Shown in pieces: positions 1 through 5,545 of a stretch of 6,103 bases of DNA (positions within the stretch are counted from its first letter, which is position 1; every line of letters begins with the position of its first letter). This stretch comes from Planococcus sp. (in: firmicutes) (lineage in GTDB: Bacteria > Bacillota > Bacilli > Bacillales_A > Planococcaceae), in the NCBI GenBank assembly GCA_030147455.1, contig JASKZU010000032.1, positions 1 through 6,103 of the forward strand. The letters run 5' to 3'. Made by a program: the position numbers and the translations under genes. The notes beneath the pieces were generated by a model. That model was not told the DNA's origin. It did no database searches and saw only the letters and a program-made list of their open reading frames with translations.

Positions 1-989
1 GGCACTTCATAGCTGATATTGCCGGCATCGGTCGAGCCGAGCCCTGAAACGCGGGAAGCGGCAACCGTCTCGCCAAGATTTTCCAGCTCTGCTTTGACTA
101 CTTCATCAAGCGCTGGCGTCAACACCAGGTCTTTTATTTCGTTTTGGAACCGTTCGATTTCAACGCGTGCGCCGGTTGCGAGAGCGGCGCCTTCTGCAAT
201 TGCACGGATTTTAGTCGCCGTATCGCTCGTTTTTTCCCATGAATCGCCGCGAATATAAAAGCGGGCAGATGCATATTCTGGAATGATATTCGGTGCATCC
301 CCTCCGTGTGTAATGATGCCATGAACACGTGCATCGTCCGGCAGCTGCTGGCGCAGTGCATTAATGCCGTTGAACAGTTGCAAGACAGCATCCAGTGCAT
401 TGATGCCTTTTTCCGGAGAGCCGGCTGCGTGTGCCGGCTTGCCGTAAAAGTGGAAGCTCAGCGGATCAACGGCAAGTGAAGGCCCTGTAACAGCGGAATT
501 TCCAGAAGGATGAAGCATAAGTGCGGCATCGATTCCTTTAAGCAAGCCGTGCTTGACGAAGCTGCCTTTGGCACTGCCATTCGGTCCGCCTTCTTCTGCT
601 GGAGTGCCAAGAACCACTACACGTCCGCCTGTAGCATCCAATGCATTGCTGAGTGCGATGGCAGCGGCAACGCTGGTCGTGCCAATGATGTTATGGCCGC
701 AAGCATGGCCGATACCGGGCAATGCATCATATTCAGCCAAAAACGCAATCGTCGGGCCGGGCTTATGGCTGTCACGGCTGGCGAAAAATGCCGTATGATG
801 TCCTGCGACACCGTATTCGACGTTGAACCCTGCTTCTTCAAGGAGTCCTGTCAGCAAACCGCTTGCAAATACTTCTTCGTTGCCGATTTCCGGATTTTCA
901 TGGATAGCGTGGCTGATTCGCAAATATTGAGCGCGGTTTTTTTCGATGGATTGCGTAATGGTTTCGCGTGCTTCAGTCGTAATGGTCAA
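1..989 (-). CDS. M20-family metallo-amidohydrolase / aminoacylase-like peptidase (3' end off window)
   Basis: A frame open on the minus strand from 989 to the window edge gives 329 residues of an M20 zinc hydrolase of the aminoacylase/amidohydrolase type. The family cleaves amide bonds of N-acyl amino acids or short peptides in the cytosol. Visible motifs are HENPEIGNEE (30-39), AEYDALPGIGHACGHN (85-100, with likely metal ligands Cys97 and His99), PAEEGG (130-135, catalytic/metal Glu132-Glu133) and LHPSG with His160. The middle region (from about 180) has the GKPAHAAGSPEKG motif of the dimerisation/lid domain. The last ligand would lie in the missing C-terminus; relatives are about 390-400 residues, so some 60-70 are missing. 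The start is TTG at 989, chosen because AGGGGG lies 7 nt upstream and no in-frame ATG exists between it and the metQ stop. The gene begins 21 nt after metQ in the same frame. Family assignment is firm. The substrate is not visible; N-acyl-methionine or a methionine peptide is inferred from context only. Confidence 0.9.
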   Translation of the reverse strand, partial: MTITTEARETITQSIEKNRAQYLRISHAIHENPEIGNEEVFASGLLTGLLEEAGFNVEYGVAGHHTAFFASRDSHKPGPTIAFLAEYDALPGIGHACGHNIIGTTSVAAAIALSNALDATGGRVVVLGTPAEEGGPNGSAKGSFVKHGLLKGIDAALMLHPSGNSAVTGPSLAVDPLSFHFYGKPAHAAGSPEKGINALDAVLQLFNGINALRQQLPDDARVHGIITHGGDAPNIIPEYASARFYIRGDSWEKTSDTATKIRAIAEGAALATGARVEIERFQNEIKDLVLTPALDEVVKAELENLGETVAASRVSGLGSTDAGNISYEV

Positions 990-996
990 TGGAATT

Positions 997-1002
997 CCCC
1001 CT
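997..1002 (-). promoter_or_regulatory. Ribosome binding site deciding the TTG start of the M20 gene
   Basis: On the minus strand AGGGGG sits 7 nt before TTG at 989-987. No ATG or GTG in this frame lies between the metQ stop (1013-1011) and this TTG, and the residues right after it lead directly into the normal N-terminal helix of M20 enzymes. This makes TTG the best-supported start, with probable reduced translation relative to metQ. Confidence 0.6.
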
Positions 1003-1010
1003 AGTATGAT

Positions 1011-1844
1011 TTATTTATAATCCACCAATTCTTCAACAGGAACAACTGTCGGAATTTGTGCGCCTTCTGAATACTCGGTAATGAAATCAGCAGTGTCTTG
1101 TTCCTGATAAAGTTCCACAATGCGCTGATAAGTTTCATTGTCTTCCTGTCCTGCTTGTGCGGCAATCAAGTTGATGTACGGTTTAGCCGTATCGCTTTCA
1201 CGGGCGATCGGGTCTTCCGATGGGCTGAGCCCGGCATCGATGGCAATGCCGTTATTGATAACGGAAGCTTCAACATCTGCCATTGCACGCGGTGTGTGGC
1301 CGGAAGTCATCGGCATGATTTCGATGTTTTTCGGGTTATCGACAATATCCTGCGCTGTTCCAGTCAATCCGGCATCTTCAGACAACGTGATCAATCCGGC
1401 TTCCTGAAGCAAAAGCAAAGCGCGGCCCATATTGGTCGCTTCGTTTGGCATTGCGATTTGTGCGCCTTCCGGAAGTTCTTCGAGTGTATCGTATTTTTCA
1501 GAGTACAAGCCCATTGGGGCGATGACTGTCGAACCAATCGGGACAATATCGACATTGTGTTCTTCTACAAACTCATCAAAATAAGAAATCGTCTGGAACG
1601 CGTTCAAGTCCAGCTCTCCTTCAGAAAGTGCCAAATTAGGTGCTACATAATCGGAAAACGTAATGATGTCGAGCTCGATGCCTTCTTCTGCGGCTTTTTC
1701 GCCAACATGATCCCAAATAGTTGTGTCCGATCCGCTGATGCCGAGTGTTACTGTGGTCGTGCCGTCGGCTGAATCGCCGTTTCCACATGCTGCAAGAAGT
1801 GCGGCCAAGCTGGCTGTTGCTAAAATAGATGTTGTTTTTTTCAT
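1011..1844 (-). CDS. metQ: Methionine ABC transporter substrate-binding lipoprotein MetQ (NLPA family)
   Basis: This 277-residue protein is the extracellular receptor that captures methionine and hands it to MetI/MetN. It has a lipoprotein signal: a lysine-containing N-terminus, a hydrophobic stretch of about 12 residues and the lipobox LAAC with Cys20 as the predicted lipidation site. The mature protein carries NLPA/MetQ landmarks: DLNAFQTISYFDEF, APMGLYS, and IAMPNEATNMGRALLLLQEAGL, seen here as parts of a periplasmic-binding fold. Length is normal for the family. ATG at 1844 has GGAGG (1858-1854) 9 nt upstream. It is the third gene of the metNIQ unit, 80 nt after metI, a gap that contains a hairpin. 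The FQT motif, where many proteobacterial members have FQH, is usual for Gram-positive homologues as far as I recall. A different ligand, such as D-methionine or a methionine derivative, cannot be excluded from sequence. Confidence 0.95.
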   Translation of the reverse strand: MKKTTSILATASLAALLAACGNGDSADGTTTVTLGISGSDTTIWDHVGEKAAEEGIELDIITFSDYVAPNLALSEGELDLNAFQTISYFDEFVEEHNVDIVPIGSTVIAPMGLYSEKYDTLEELPEGAQIAMPNEATNMGRALLLLQEAGLITLSEDAGLTGTAQDIVDNPKNIEIMPMTSGHTPRAMADVEASVINNGIAIDAGLSPSEDPIARESDTAKPYINLIAAQAGQEDNETYQRIVELYQEQDTADFITEYSEGAQIPTVVPVEELVDYK

Positions 1845-1901
1845 GATGTAAATCCTCCAATGGTTTTTATGGTTGATATTTTAATGAATTGTTGAAAACT
1901 G

Positions 1902-1918
1902 CCGGCTCGTTTAGCCGG
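1902..1918 (-). terminator. Small intergenic hairpin between metI and metQ (possible partial terminator or mRNA-stabilising stem)
   Basis: CCGGCT and AGCCGG form a perfect 6-bp GC-rich stem around a 5-nt loop, starting 6 nt after the metI stop codon. On the minus strand the stem is followed by CAG and then only four Ts, so it is a weak intrinsic terminator at best. Because metQ lies directly downstream with its own strong ribosome binding site, readthrough must occur. A role in setting metQ level relative to metNI, by protecting RNA ends or partial termination, is inference. Confidence 0.4.
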
Positions 1919-1924
1919 TTGTGA

Positions 1925-2575
1925 TTAGCTGCGCCGAACGCGTCGGGACATTAAATTTCCGAGCGATTGAACGCCTTGGACGAGTACGACGAGAATCGCG
2001 ACGGTCAGGAACATGACGGTCGAATCAAAGCGCTGGTAGCCATAAGTAATGGCCAAGTCACCAAGTCCGCCGCCTCCGATGGCACCGGCCATGGCGGATG
2101 CGCCGATCAAGCCGACGATGGCAATAGTCAGGGCAAGCACAAGCGAACTGAGCGCTTCCGGTATCAAAAAGCGGAAAATGATTTGTCCAGGAGTGGCGCC
2201 CATGGCCTGTGCGGCCTCGATTACGCCTTTGTCGACTTCAAGCAGTGAATTCTCGATCAGCCGCGCGATGTAAGGGCCGGCATAGAAGACAAGCGGAACG
2301 ATTGCTGCGGCTGTGCCGATTGAAGTACCCACGATCAAGCGGGTCAATGGAATAATGGCGACCATCAAGATGATGAACGGAACCGAACGGAAAATATTGA
2401 TGACGATATTCAAAACATTGAACACGACTTCGTTTTCCAGCAAATGGCCTTTTCGCGTCACGACGAGCAATATGCCGAGCGGCAAGCCGATAACCAGCGA
2501 GAAAACAAAAGAAGCGCCAGTCATGTAAAGCGTTTCCCATAACGCCTCGAGAATCTGCGATTGATTAACCTGCAT
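1925..2575 (-). CDS. metI: Methionine ABC transporter permease MetI (MetP)
   Basis: This 216-residue, very hydrophobic protein is the membrane-spanning subunit of the methionine importer; two copies would pair with two MetN. About five membrane segments are visible, near residues 17-40, 52-76, 85-102, 145-166 and 187-205. The cytoplasmic EAA coupling loop, which docks onto the ATPase, is clear: EAAQAMGATPGQIIFRFLIPEA at roughly 120-141. The GAIGGGGLGDLA segment (165-175) is typical of the family, and length matches MetI/MetP (about 215-225). ATG at 2575 has AGGAGGT (2590-2584) 8 nt upstream. The start lies inside the end of metN (11-bp overlap), which suggests translational coupling and balanced subunit production. 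It is called metP in Bacillus subtilis. Confidence 0.96.
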   Translation of the reverse strand: MQVNQSQILEALWETLYMTGASFVFSLVIGLPLGILLVVTRKGHLLENEVVFNVLNIVINIFRSVPFIILMVAIIPLTRLIVGTSIGTAAAIVPLVFYAGPYIARLIENSLLEVDKGVIEAAQAMGATPGQIIFRFLIPEALSSLVLALTIAIVGLIGASAMAGAIGGGGLGDLAITYGYQRFDSTVMFLTVAILVVLVQGVQSLGNLMSRRVRRS

Positions 2576-3596
2576 ACTGGCGCACCTCCTCTACTTGGAT
2601 GTTGTCGTTCCGGATTGACGCAAGCGCCCGGTCGATTTCGGTGCGCGCACCTTCGAATTCGACAATCAAGTTGCCGTATGGAATGCCTTGCAATTCCGTG
2701 ATGTTGCCGAACAATACATTCAAATCAATCTGGAACTCTCTTGAAACTCTCGACATGAACGGCTGTCCGACTGAGCTTCCGGTAAACTGCACGCGGTAAA
2801 TGGTGCGACGGCCGTCGTTGCTGTGAATTTGCTCCAGTAGCGATTCCGGCAGCTCATCGTTCATTACGGAACGTACAAAGCGTTTGGTGGTGGTATGCTG
2901 AGGGTTCGTAAACACATCGAACACGCTGCCTTGTTCGATGACGCGGCCTTCTTCGAGCACGGCCACTTTGTCGCAAATTTCGCGGATAACGCCCATTTCG
3001 TGCGTAATCAAAAGAATCGTGATGTTGTATTCTTTATTGATGCGGCGAAGCAAGTCCAAGATGGCTTGCGTCGTCTGTGGATCGAGTGCGGAAGTGGCTT
3101 CATCGCATAGCAGAATCGACGGGTTGGTCGCGAGCGCCCGGGCGATGCCGATGCGCTGCTTTTGGCCGCCGGACAATTGATCCGGGTATTTTTTTGCCTG
3201 GTCGGCAAGTCCGACAAAATCCAGCAGTTCGGCTACTTTGCGGTCAATTTCCGCTTTCGGTGTTTTTGCGAGCAATAGCGGCATCGCAATGTTGTGGTGG
3301 ACGGTTTTGGAGTTCAGCAAGTTAAAGTGCTGAAAAATCATCCCGATGTCTTTTCTCGTTTCGCGGATTTTCCGGGCCTTGAAAGACGAAATGTCTTCAC
3401 CGTGTATCAGGACTTGACCTGAAGTAGGGCGCTCGAGCAAATTGACAGTACGGATCAACGAGCTTTTGCCGGCGCCGCTAAATCCGATAACGCCATAGAT
3501 TTCACCGGTTTCAACAGTCAAATCAATGCCGTTGAGTGCATGAACTTCCTGTTTTCCGGATACATACGTTTTGGTAACTGCTTCAAATTGAATCAT
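2565..3596 (-). CDS. metN: Methionine ABC transporter ATP-binding protein MetN with C-terminal NIL domain
   Basis: This 343-residue cytoplasmic ATPase powers methionine import. The nucleotide-binding domain shows Walker A GFSGAGKSS (38-46), Q-loop Gln89, signature LSGGQ (141-145), Walker B ILLCDE (161-166), D-loop SALD (169-172) and switch His199. Residues from about 264 to the end form the NIL (ACT-like) domain, which in characterised MetN proteins binds methionine and inhibits transport when the cell is replete. The start is ATG at 3596, with AGAGGAGG 6 nt upstream, and length then equals that of typical MetN. The frame stays open upstream to an ATG at 3713, but that extension of 39 residues would be translated from the riboswitch terminator and is not credible. 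It is the first gene of the unit, behind a SAM-I leader, and its 3' end overlaps metI. Confidence 0.97.
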   Translation of the reverse strand: MIQFEAVTKTYVSGKQEVHALNGIDLTVETGEIYGVIGFSGAGKSSLIRTVNLLERPTSGQVLIHGEDISSFKARKIRETRKDIGMIFQHFNLLNSKTVHHNIAMPLLLAKTPKAEIDRKVAELLDFVGLADQAKKYPDQLSGGQKQRIGIARALATNPSILLCDEATSALDPQTTQAILDLLRRINKEYNITILLITHEMGVIREICDKVAVLEEGRVIEQGSVFDVFTNPQHTTTKRFVRSVMNDELPESLLEQIHSNDGRRTIYRVQFTGSSVGQPFMSRVSREFQIDLNVLFGNITELQGIPYGNLIVEFEGARTEIDRALASIRNDNIQVEEVRQYAG

Positions 3597-3602
3597 GCTG
3601 TG

Positions 3603-3610
3603 CCTCCTCT
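3603..3610 (-). promoter_or_regulatory. Ribosome binding site deciding the metN start
   Basis: AGAGGAGG on the minus strand lies 6 nt before ATG at 3596. The alternative in-frame ATG at 3713 sits between the riboswitch aptamer and its terminator, so it is excluded. The 44 nt between this site and the terminator T-tract hold nothing else that I recognise. Confidence 0.85.
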
Positions 3611-3654
3611 GGCTGCAAATAACGTTACGAATGACTGCAAACGCACACTTTCTT

Positions 3655-3710
3655 AAAAAACAATAATAAAAAGCCTTCTTTTTTCTTATCCGCAAGAAAA
3701 AAGAAGGCTT
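3655..3710 (-). terminator. Intrinsic terminator of the metN SAM-I riboswitch
   Basis: A perfect 17-bp inverted repeat (3694-3710 with 3671-3687) around a 6-nt loop is followed on the minus strand by a T-rich run (TTTATTATTG then six Ts, 3670-3655). It sits between the aptamer and metN. The left arm of the terminator can pair instead with the 3' strand of aptamer helix P1 plus GGTTTC (3739-3720 against 3711-3697): about 13 of the first 15 positions pair, counting wobbles, around an 8-nt loop. This is the expected antiterminator. High SAM should hold P1 closed and allow termination. Confidence 0.95.
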
Positions 3711-3724
3711 CAAAAATATGAAAC

Positions 3725-3851
3725 CATCTCATTCTCATCTTCCAAATGCTGGAGCATTTGCAGGAGTTGGCACAGTTTTCGCGGAGTCGCGAATCTGCTG
3801 CCGAAACGTCGTAGGGCCTGTCCCTCGGTTTCTCTGGATAAGAAAGTGATG
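3725..3851 (-). promoter_or_regulatory. SAM-I (S-box) riboswitch aptamer upstream of metNIQ
   Basis: The minus-strand leader carries the S-box landmarks in order: CTTATC-CAGAG, CCGAGGGACAGGCCC, CGGCAG, TGTGCCAACTCCTGC and GAAGATGAG. Helix P1 pairs 3851-3837 with 3739-3725 over 15 positions with two mismatches and one wobble. P2 contains CCGA/TCGG and GGG/CCC, P3 contains CAG, TTCGCG and CGCGAA, CTG, and P4 is a perfect 8-bp stem CAAATGCT/AGCATTTG. In this class SAM binding stabilises P1 and so favours the downstream terminator, turning off transcription of the importer operon. The J2/3 region reads GGCAGCA where the more usual string is GGCAACC, so this copy is somewhat divergent from the one before metY. 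Confidence 0.93.
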
Positions 3852-3875
3852 TCAGCTATTCAATTCGTGATTACT

Positions 3876-3904
3876 ACTTTATTTTGAAATAGCCGAAAAG
3901 TCAA
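3876..3904 (-). promoter_or_regulatory. Sigma-A-like promoter for metNIQ-M20
   Basis: TTGACT (3904-3899, five of six to consensus) and TAAAGT (3881-3876, four of six) are separated by 17 bp on the minus strand. Transcription would start near 3869, about 20 nt before helix P1 of the riboswitch, which is a normal spacing. The -10 is imperfect, so assignment is by position and spacing; no other candidate in the region fits better. Confidence 0.7.
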
Positions 3905-3970
3905 TTGTTTTTGAAAAAGAAAATAAAAATTCCTATTGAAAGAGCTTTCGGACTTTTTAGAAAGCGGGGC

Positions 3971-4000
3971 TTGACATCAATTGCTTTTCTCGCCTATACT
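3971..4000 (+). promoter_or_regulatory. Sigma-A-like promoter for metY-metX
   Basis: TTGACA (3971-3976, perfect) and TATACT (3995-4000, five of six) are separated by 18 bp. Transcription should start near 4007, about 20 nt before P1 of the riboswitch. The two divergent -35 elements are 66 bp apart (3905-3970). In that AT-rich gap I see no clear operator palindrome. Confidence 0.87.
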
Positions 4001-4012
4001 TTTCCACAAGCA

Positions 4013-4030
4013 AAAAAATAGCTGAATACT
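4013..4030 (+). repeat. 18-nt direct repeat, copy 1 (metY mRNA leader)
   Basis: The string AAAAAATAGCTGAATACT occurs here, between the predicted transcription start and riboswitch helix P1, and again exactly at 5142-5159 inside metY. Its core AATAGCTGA (4017-4025) also occurs inverted at 3860-3852, just before P1 of the metN riboswitch. Function unknown; it may be coincidence. Confidence 0.5.
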
Positions 4031-4143
4031 CTTATCACGAGAGGCGGAGGGAATAGGCCCTTTGATGCCCGGCAACCGGCAGACGAACAGTCTGCAAAGG
4101 TGCTAAATCCTACAGCATTGCACAAGATGCTGAAAGATGAGAG
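4029..4143 (+). promoter_or_regulatory. SAM-I (S-box) riboswitch aptamer upstream of metY
   Basis: A near-consensus S-box: CTCTTATC (4029-4036) pairs with GATGAGAG (4136-4143) as P1. This is followed by GAGGCGGAGGGA, GGCCC, TTGATGCCCGGCAACC (P2 with its kink-turn sequences), P3 as GCAGAC/GTCTGC (4079-4084 with 4090-4095), the conserved AAAGGTGCTAAATCCTAC and P4 as CAGCAT/ATGCTG (4113-4118 with 4127-4132), ending GAAAGATGAGAG. The 3' strand of P1 includes AGAGG (4140-4144), complementary to CCTCT (4167-4171) in the terminator left arm. A small CCGTA/TACGG hairpin (4153-4165) lies between them, giving a plausible antiterminator. SAM is expected to switch metY-metX off. Confidence 0.97.
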
Positions 4144-4163
4144 GAGGTAAATCCGTAGATTAC

Positions 4164-4195
4164 GGCCCTCTTCTTAAACGAAGAGGGCCTTTTTT
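4164..4195 (+). terminator. Intrinsic terminator of the metY SAM-I riboswitch
   Basis: GGCCCTCTTC (4164-4173) and GAAGAGGGCC (4180-4189) form a perfect 10-bp stem with a 6-nt loop, followed at once by six Ts (4190-4195). It lies 20 nt beyond aptamer P1 and 48 nt before the metY start codon, the standard position for an S-box expression platform. It is much more GC-rich than the terminator on the metN side. Confidence 0.96.
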
Positions 4196-4229
4196 GTCCT
4201 CCTCGTTTTCTGCACACGATAAAACTTTT

Positions 4230-4235
4230 AGGAGG
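4230..4235 (+). promoter_or_regulatory. Ribosome binding site deciding the metY start
   Basis: AGGAGG lies 8 nt before ATG at 4244 but only 2 nt before the in-frame TTG at 4238. The spacing therefore rules out TTG and selects the ATG, giving a protein that begins MTYFKPET. Confidence 0.9.
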
Positions 4236-4243
4236 AATTGACG

Positions 4244-5533
4244 ATGACTTACTTTAAACCCGAAACATTGCTGCTTCACGGCGGCCAAGAACCAGATCCG
4301 ACTACAGGGGCACGCGCGGTGCCTGTCCACAAGACAACTTCTTATGTATTCAAGGATACAGAACATGCCCAAAACCTTTTTGGCTTAAAAGAAACCGGAA
4401 ATATTTATTCGCGCATCATGAATCCGACAGTCGATGTCTTTGAACAGCGGGTCGCCCTGCTCGAAGGTGGCACTGCGGCAGTTGCATTGTCGTCGGGGAT
4501 GGCGGCTATCGCTTTTTCTGTATTGAATATTGCAGAAGCGGGAGATGAAATCGTCGCTGACCGCAATTTGTATGGAGGCACTTACAATCTTTTTGCAAAT
4601 ACATTGCCGCGCTACGGCATCACGGTGAAATTCGTTGACGCCACGAACCCGGAAAACTTCCGCGAGGCAATTACGGATAAAACAAAAGCATTGTTCGGCG
4701 AAATCATCGGCAATCCAAGCCTTAATGTCTTTGATGTGGAGCGTGTGGCCGAAATTGCCCATAGCAACGGTGTCCCGTTATTGATCGACAACACATTCGC
4801 TTCGCCTTTTGTCAGCAACCCGATCGAGTTTGGGGCGGATGTCGTCATTCATTCGGCGACCAAATGGATTGGCGGGCATGGAACGACCATCGGTGGAGTA
4901 GCGGTGGATGCCGGGCGCTTTAACTGGGACAACCCGAGGTTCCCGAATTATACAGAGCCAGACGAAAGCTACCACGGCATCCGTTTTGGCATTGATGTGC
5001 CGGAAGCTGCATTTGCAACCAAACTGCGCGTTCAGTTGCTGCGTGACTTCGGGCCGTCGCTGAGTGCTGACAGCGCACACGCCCTGCTTCAAGGTTTGGA
5101 AACGCTGCACCTGCGTATACCGCGTCATGCAAGCAACGCACAAAAAATAGCTGAATACTTAAAAACCCACCCGCAAGTGGAATGGGTCAATTACTTAGGG
5201 TTTGAAGATCACCCATCCCACGGATTGGCAGAAAAATATTTAAAAGATAGTTTTGGATCTATCGTCAACTTTGGCATAAAAGGCGGGCGTACCGCCGGCC
5301 GCAAAGTGATTGACGGGGTTCACCTTTGGTCGCATGTGGCGAATGTAGGTGATGCTAAATCACTGATCATCCATCCGGCTTCGACCACGCACCAGCAACT
5401 GACGGCAGAAGAACTGCTGAATACCGGCGTGACGGAAGAATTAATCCGCCTTTCAGTCGGTTTGGAAAATCATGAAGATTTGATCGCTGATCTAGAGCAG
5501 GCCATTCAGGCCGCTGTACTTGAAAACGCCTGA
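4244..5533 (+). CDS. metY: O-acetylhomoserine sulfhydrylase (homocysteine synthase) MetY
   Basis: This 429-residue cytoplasmic PLP enzyme of the Cys/Met metabolism family makes homocysteine and acetate from O-acetylhomoserine and sulfide. Key parts are YSRIMNPT (55-62; Tyr55 and Arg57 normally contact the cofactor phosphate of the partner subunit), SSGMAA (83-88), LLIDNTFASP with Asp182 pairing the pyridine nitrogen, and SATKWIGGHGT with the Schiff-base lysine at 207. The length and the segment FPNYTEPDESYHGI followed by RVQLLRDFGPSLS are characteristic of sulfhydrylases. Cystathionine synthases and lyases of the same family are about 380 residues and lack it. The downstream metX supports acetyl- rather than succinyl-homoserine as substrate. 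Expression is controlled by the SAM-I leader in front. Minor activity as O-acetylserine sulfhydrylase is possible in this family. Confidence 0.96.
   Translation: MTYFKPETLLLHGGQEPDPTTGARAVPVHKTTSYVFKDTEHAQNLFGLKETGNIYSRIMNPTVDVFEQRVALLEGGTAAVALSSGMAAIAFSVLNIAEAGDEIVADRNLYGGTYNLFANTLPRYGITVKFVDATNPENFREAITDKTKALFGEIIGNPSLNVFDVERVAEIAHSNGVPLLIDNTFASPFVSNPIEFGADVVIHSATKWIGGHGTTIGGVAVDAGRFNWDNPRFPNYTEPDESYHGIRFGIDVPEAAFATKLRVQLLRDFGPSLSADSAHALLQGLETLHLRIPRHASNAQKIAEYLKTHPQVEWVNYLGFEDHPSHGLAEKYLKDSFGSIVNFGIKGGRTAGRKVIDGVHLWSHVANVGDAKSLIIHPASTTHQQLTAEELLNTGVTEELIRLSVGLENHEDLIADLEQAIQAAVLENA
5142..5159 (+). repeat. 18-nt direct repeat, copy 2 (inside metY)
   Basis: This is an exact second copy of the string at 4013-4030. 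Here it encodes part of QKIAEYL in the C-terminal domain of MetY. The A-run lowers its complexity, and no transposon ends or target duplications surround it. Confidence 0.5.
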
Positions 5534-5545
5534 GGAGGAAATGAA

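Noticed and set aside
510..1004. Plus-strand open frame of 164 codons
   Set aside because: It lies opposite the M20 gene, has no ribosome binding site, and the protein is Cys-rich with no family resemblance; the minus strand carries clear M20 motifs.
1098..1772. Plus-strand open frame of 224 codons
   Set aside because: It is the antisense shadow of metQ, with no ribosome binding site and unlikely composition; MetQ motifs on the other strand are unambiguous.
3597..3713. Upstream extension of metN to an ATG at 3713
   Set aside because: The extension would be translated from the terminator hairpin and leader, and a strong ribosome binding site and normal family length point to ATG at 3596.
3905..3970. 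Possible operator between the two divergent promoters
   Set aside because: The AT-rich gap was checked by eye for palindromes or direct repeats of operator type; nothing convincing was found.
4141..4147. GAGGAGG that looks like a ribosome binding site in the metY leader
   Set aside because: No start codon follows at useful distance; it overlaps the 3' end of P1 and is part of the alternative pairing of the riboswitch.
4238..4243. TTG start for metY giving two extra residues
   Set aside because: It is only 2 nt from AGGAGG; the ATG at 4244 has proper 8-nt spacing.
4160..4372. Minus-strand open frame of 70 codons across the metY terminator and start
   Set aside because: It spans a terminator and the metY ribosome binding site in reverse, with no family resemblance or start signals.
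4385..5143. Overlapping minus-strand open frames opposite metY
   Set aside because: They are shadows of a well-conserved PLP enzyme gene, without ribosome binding sites or recognisable domains.
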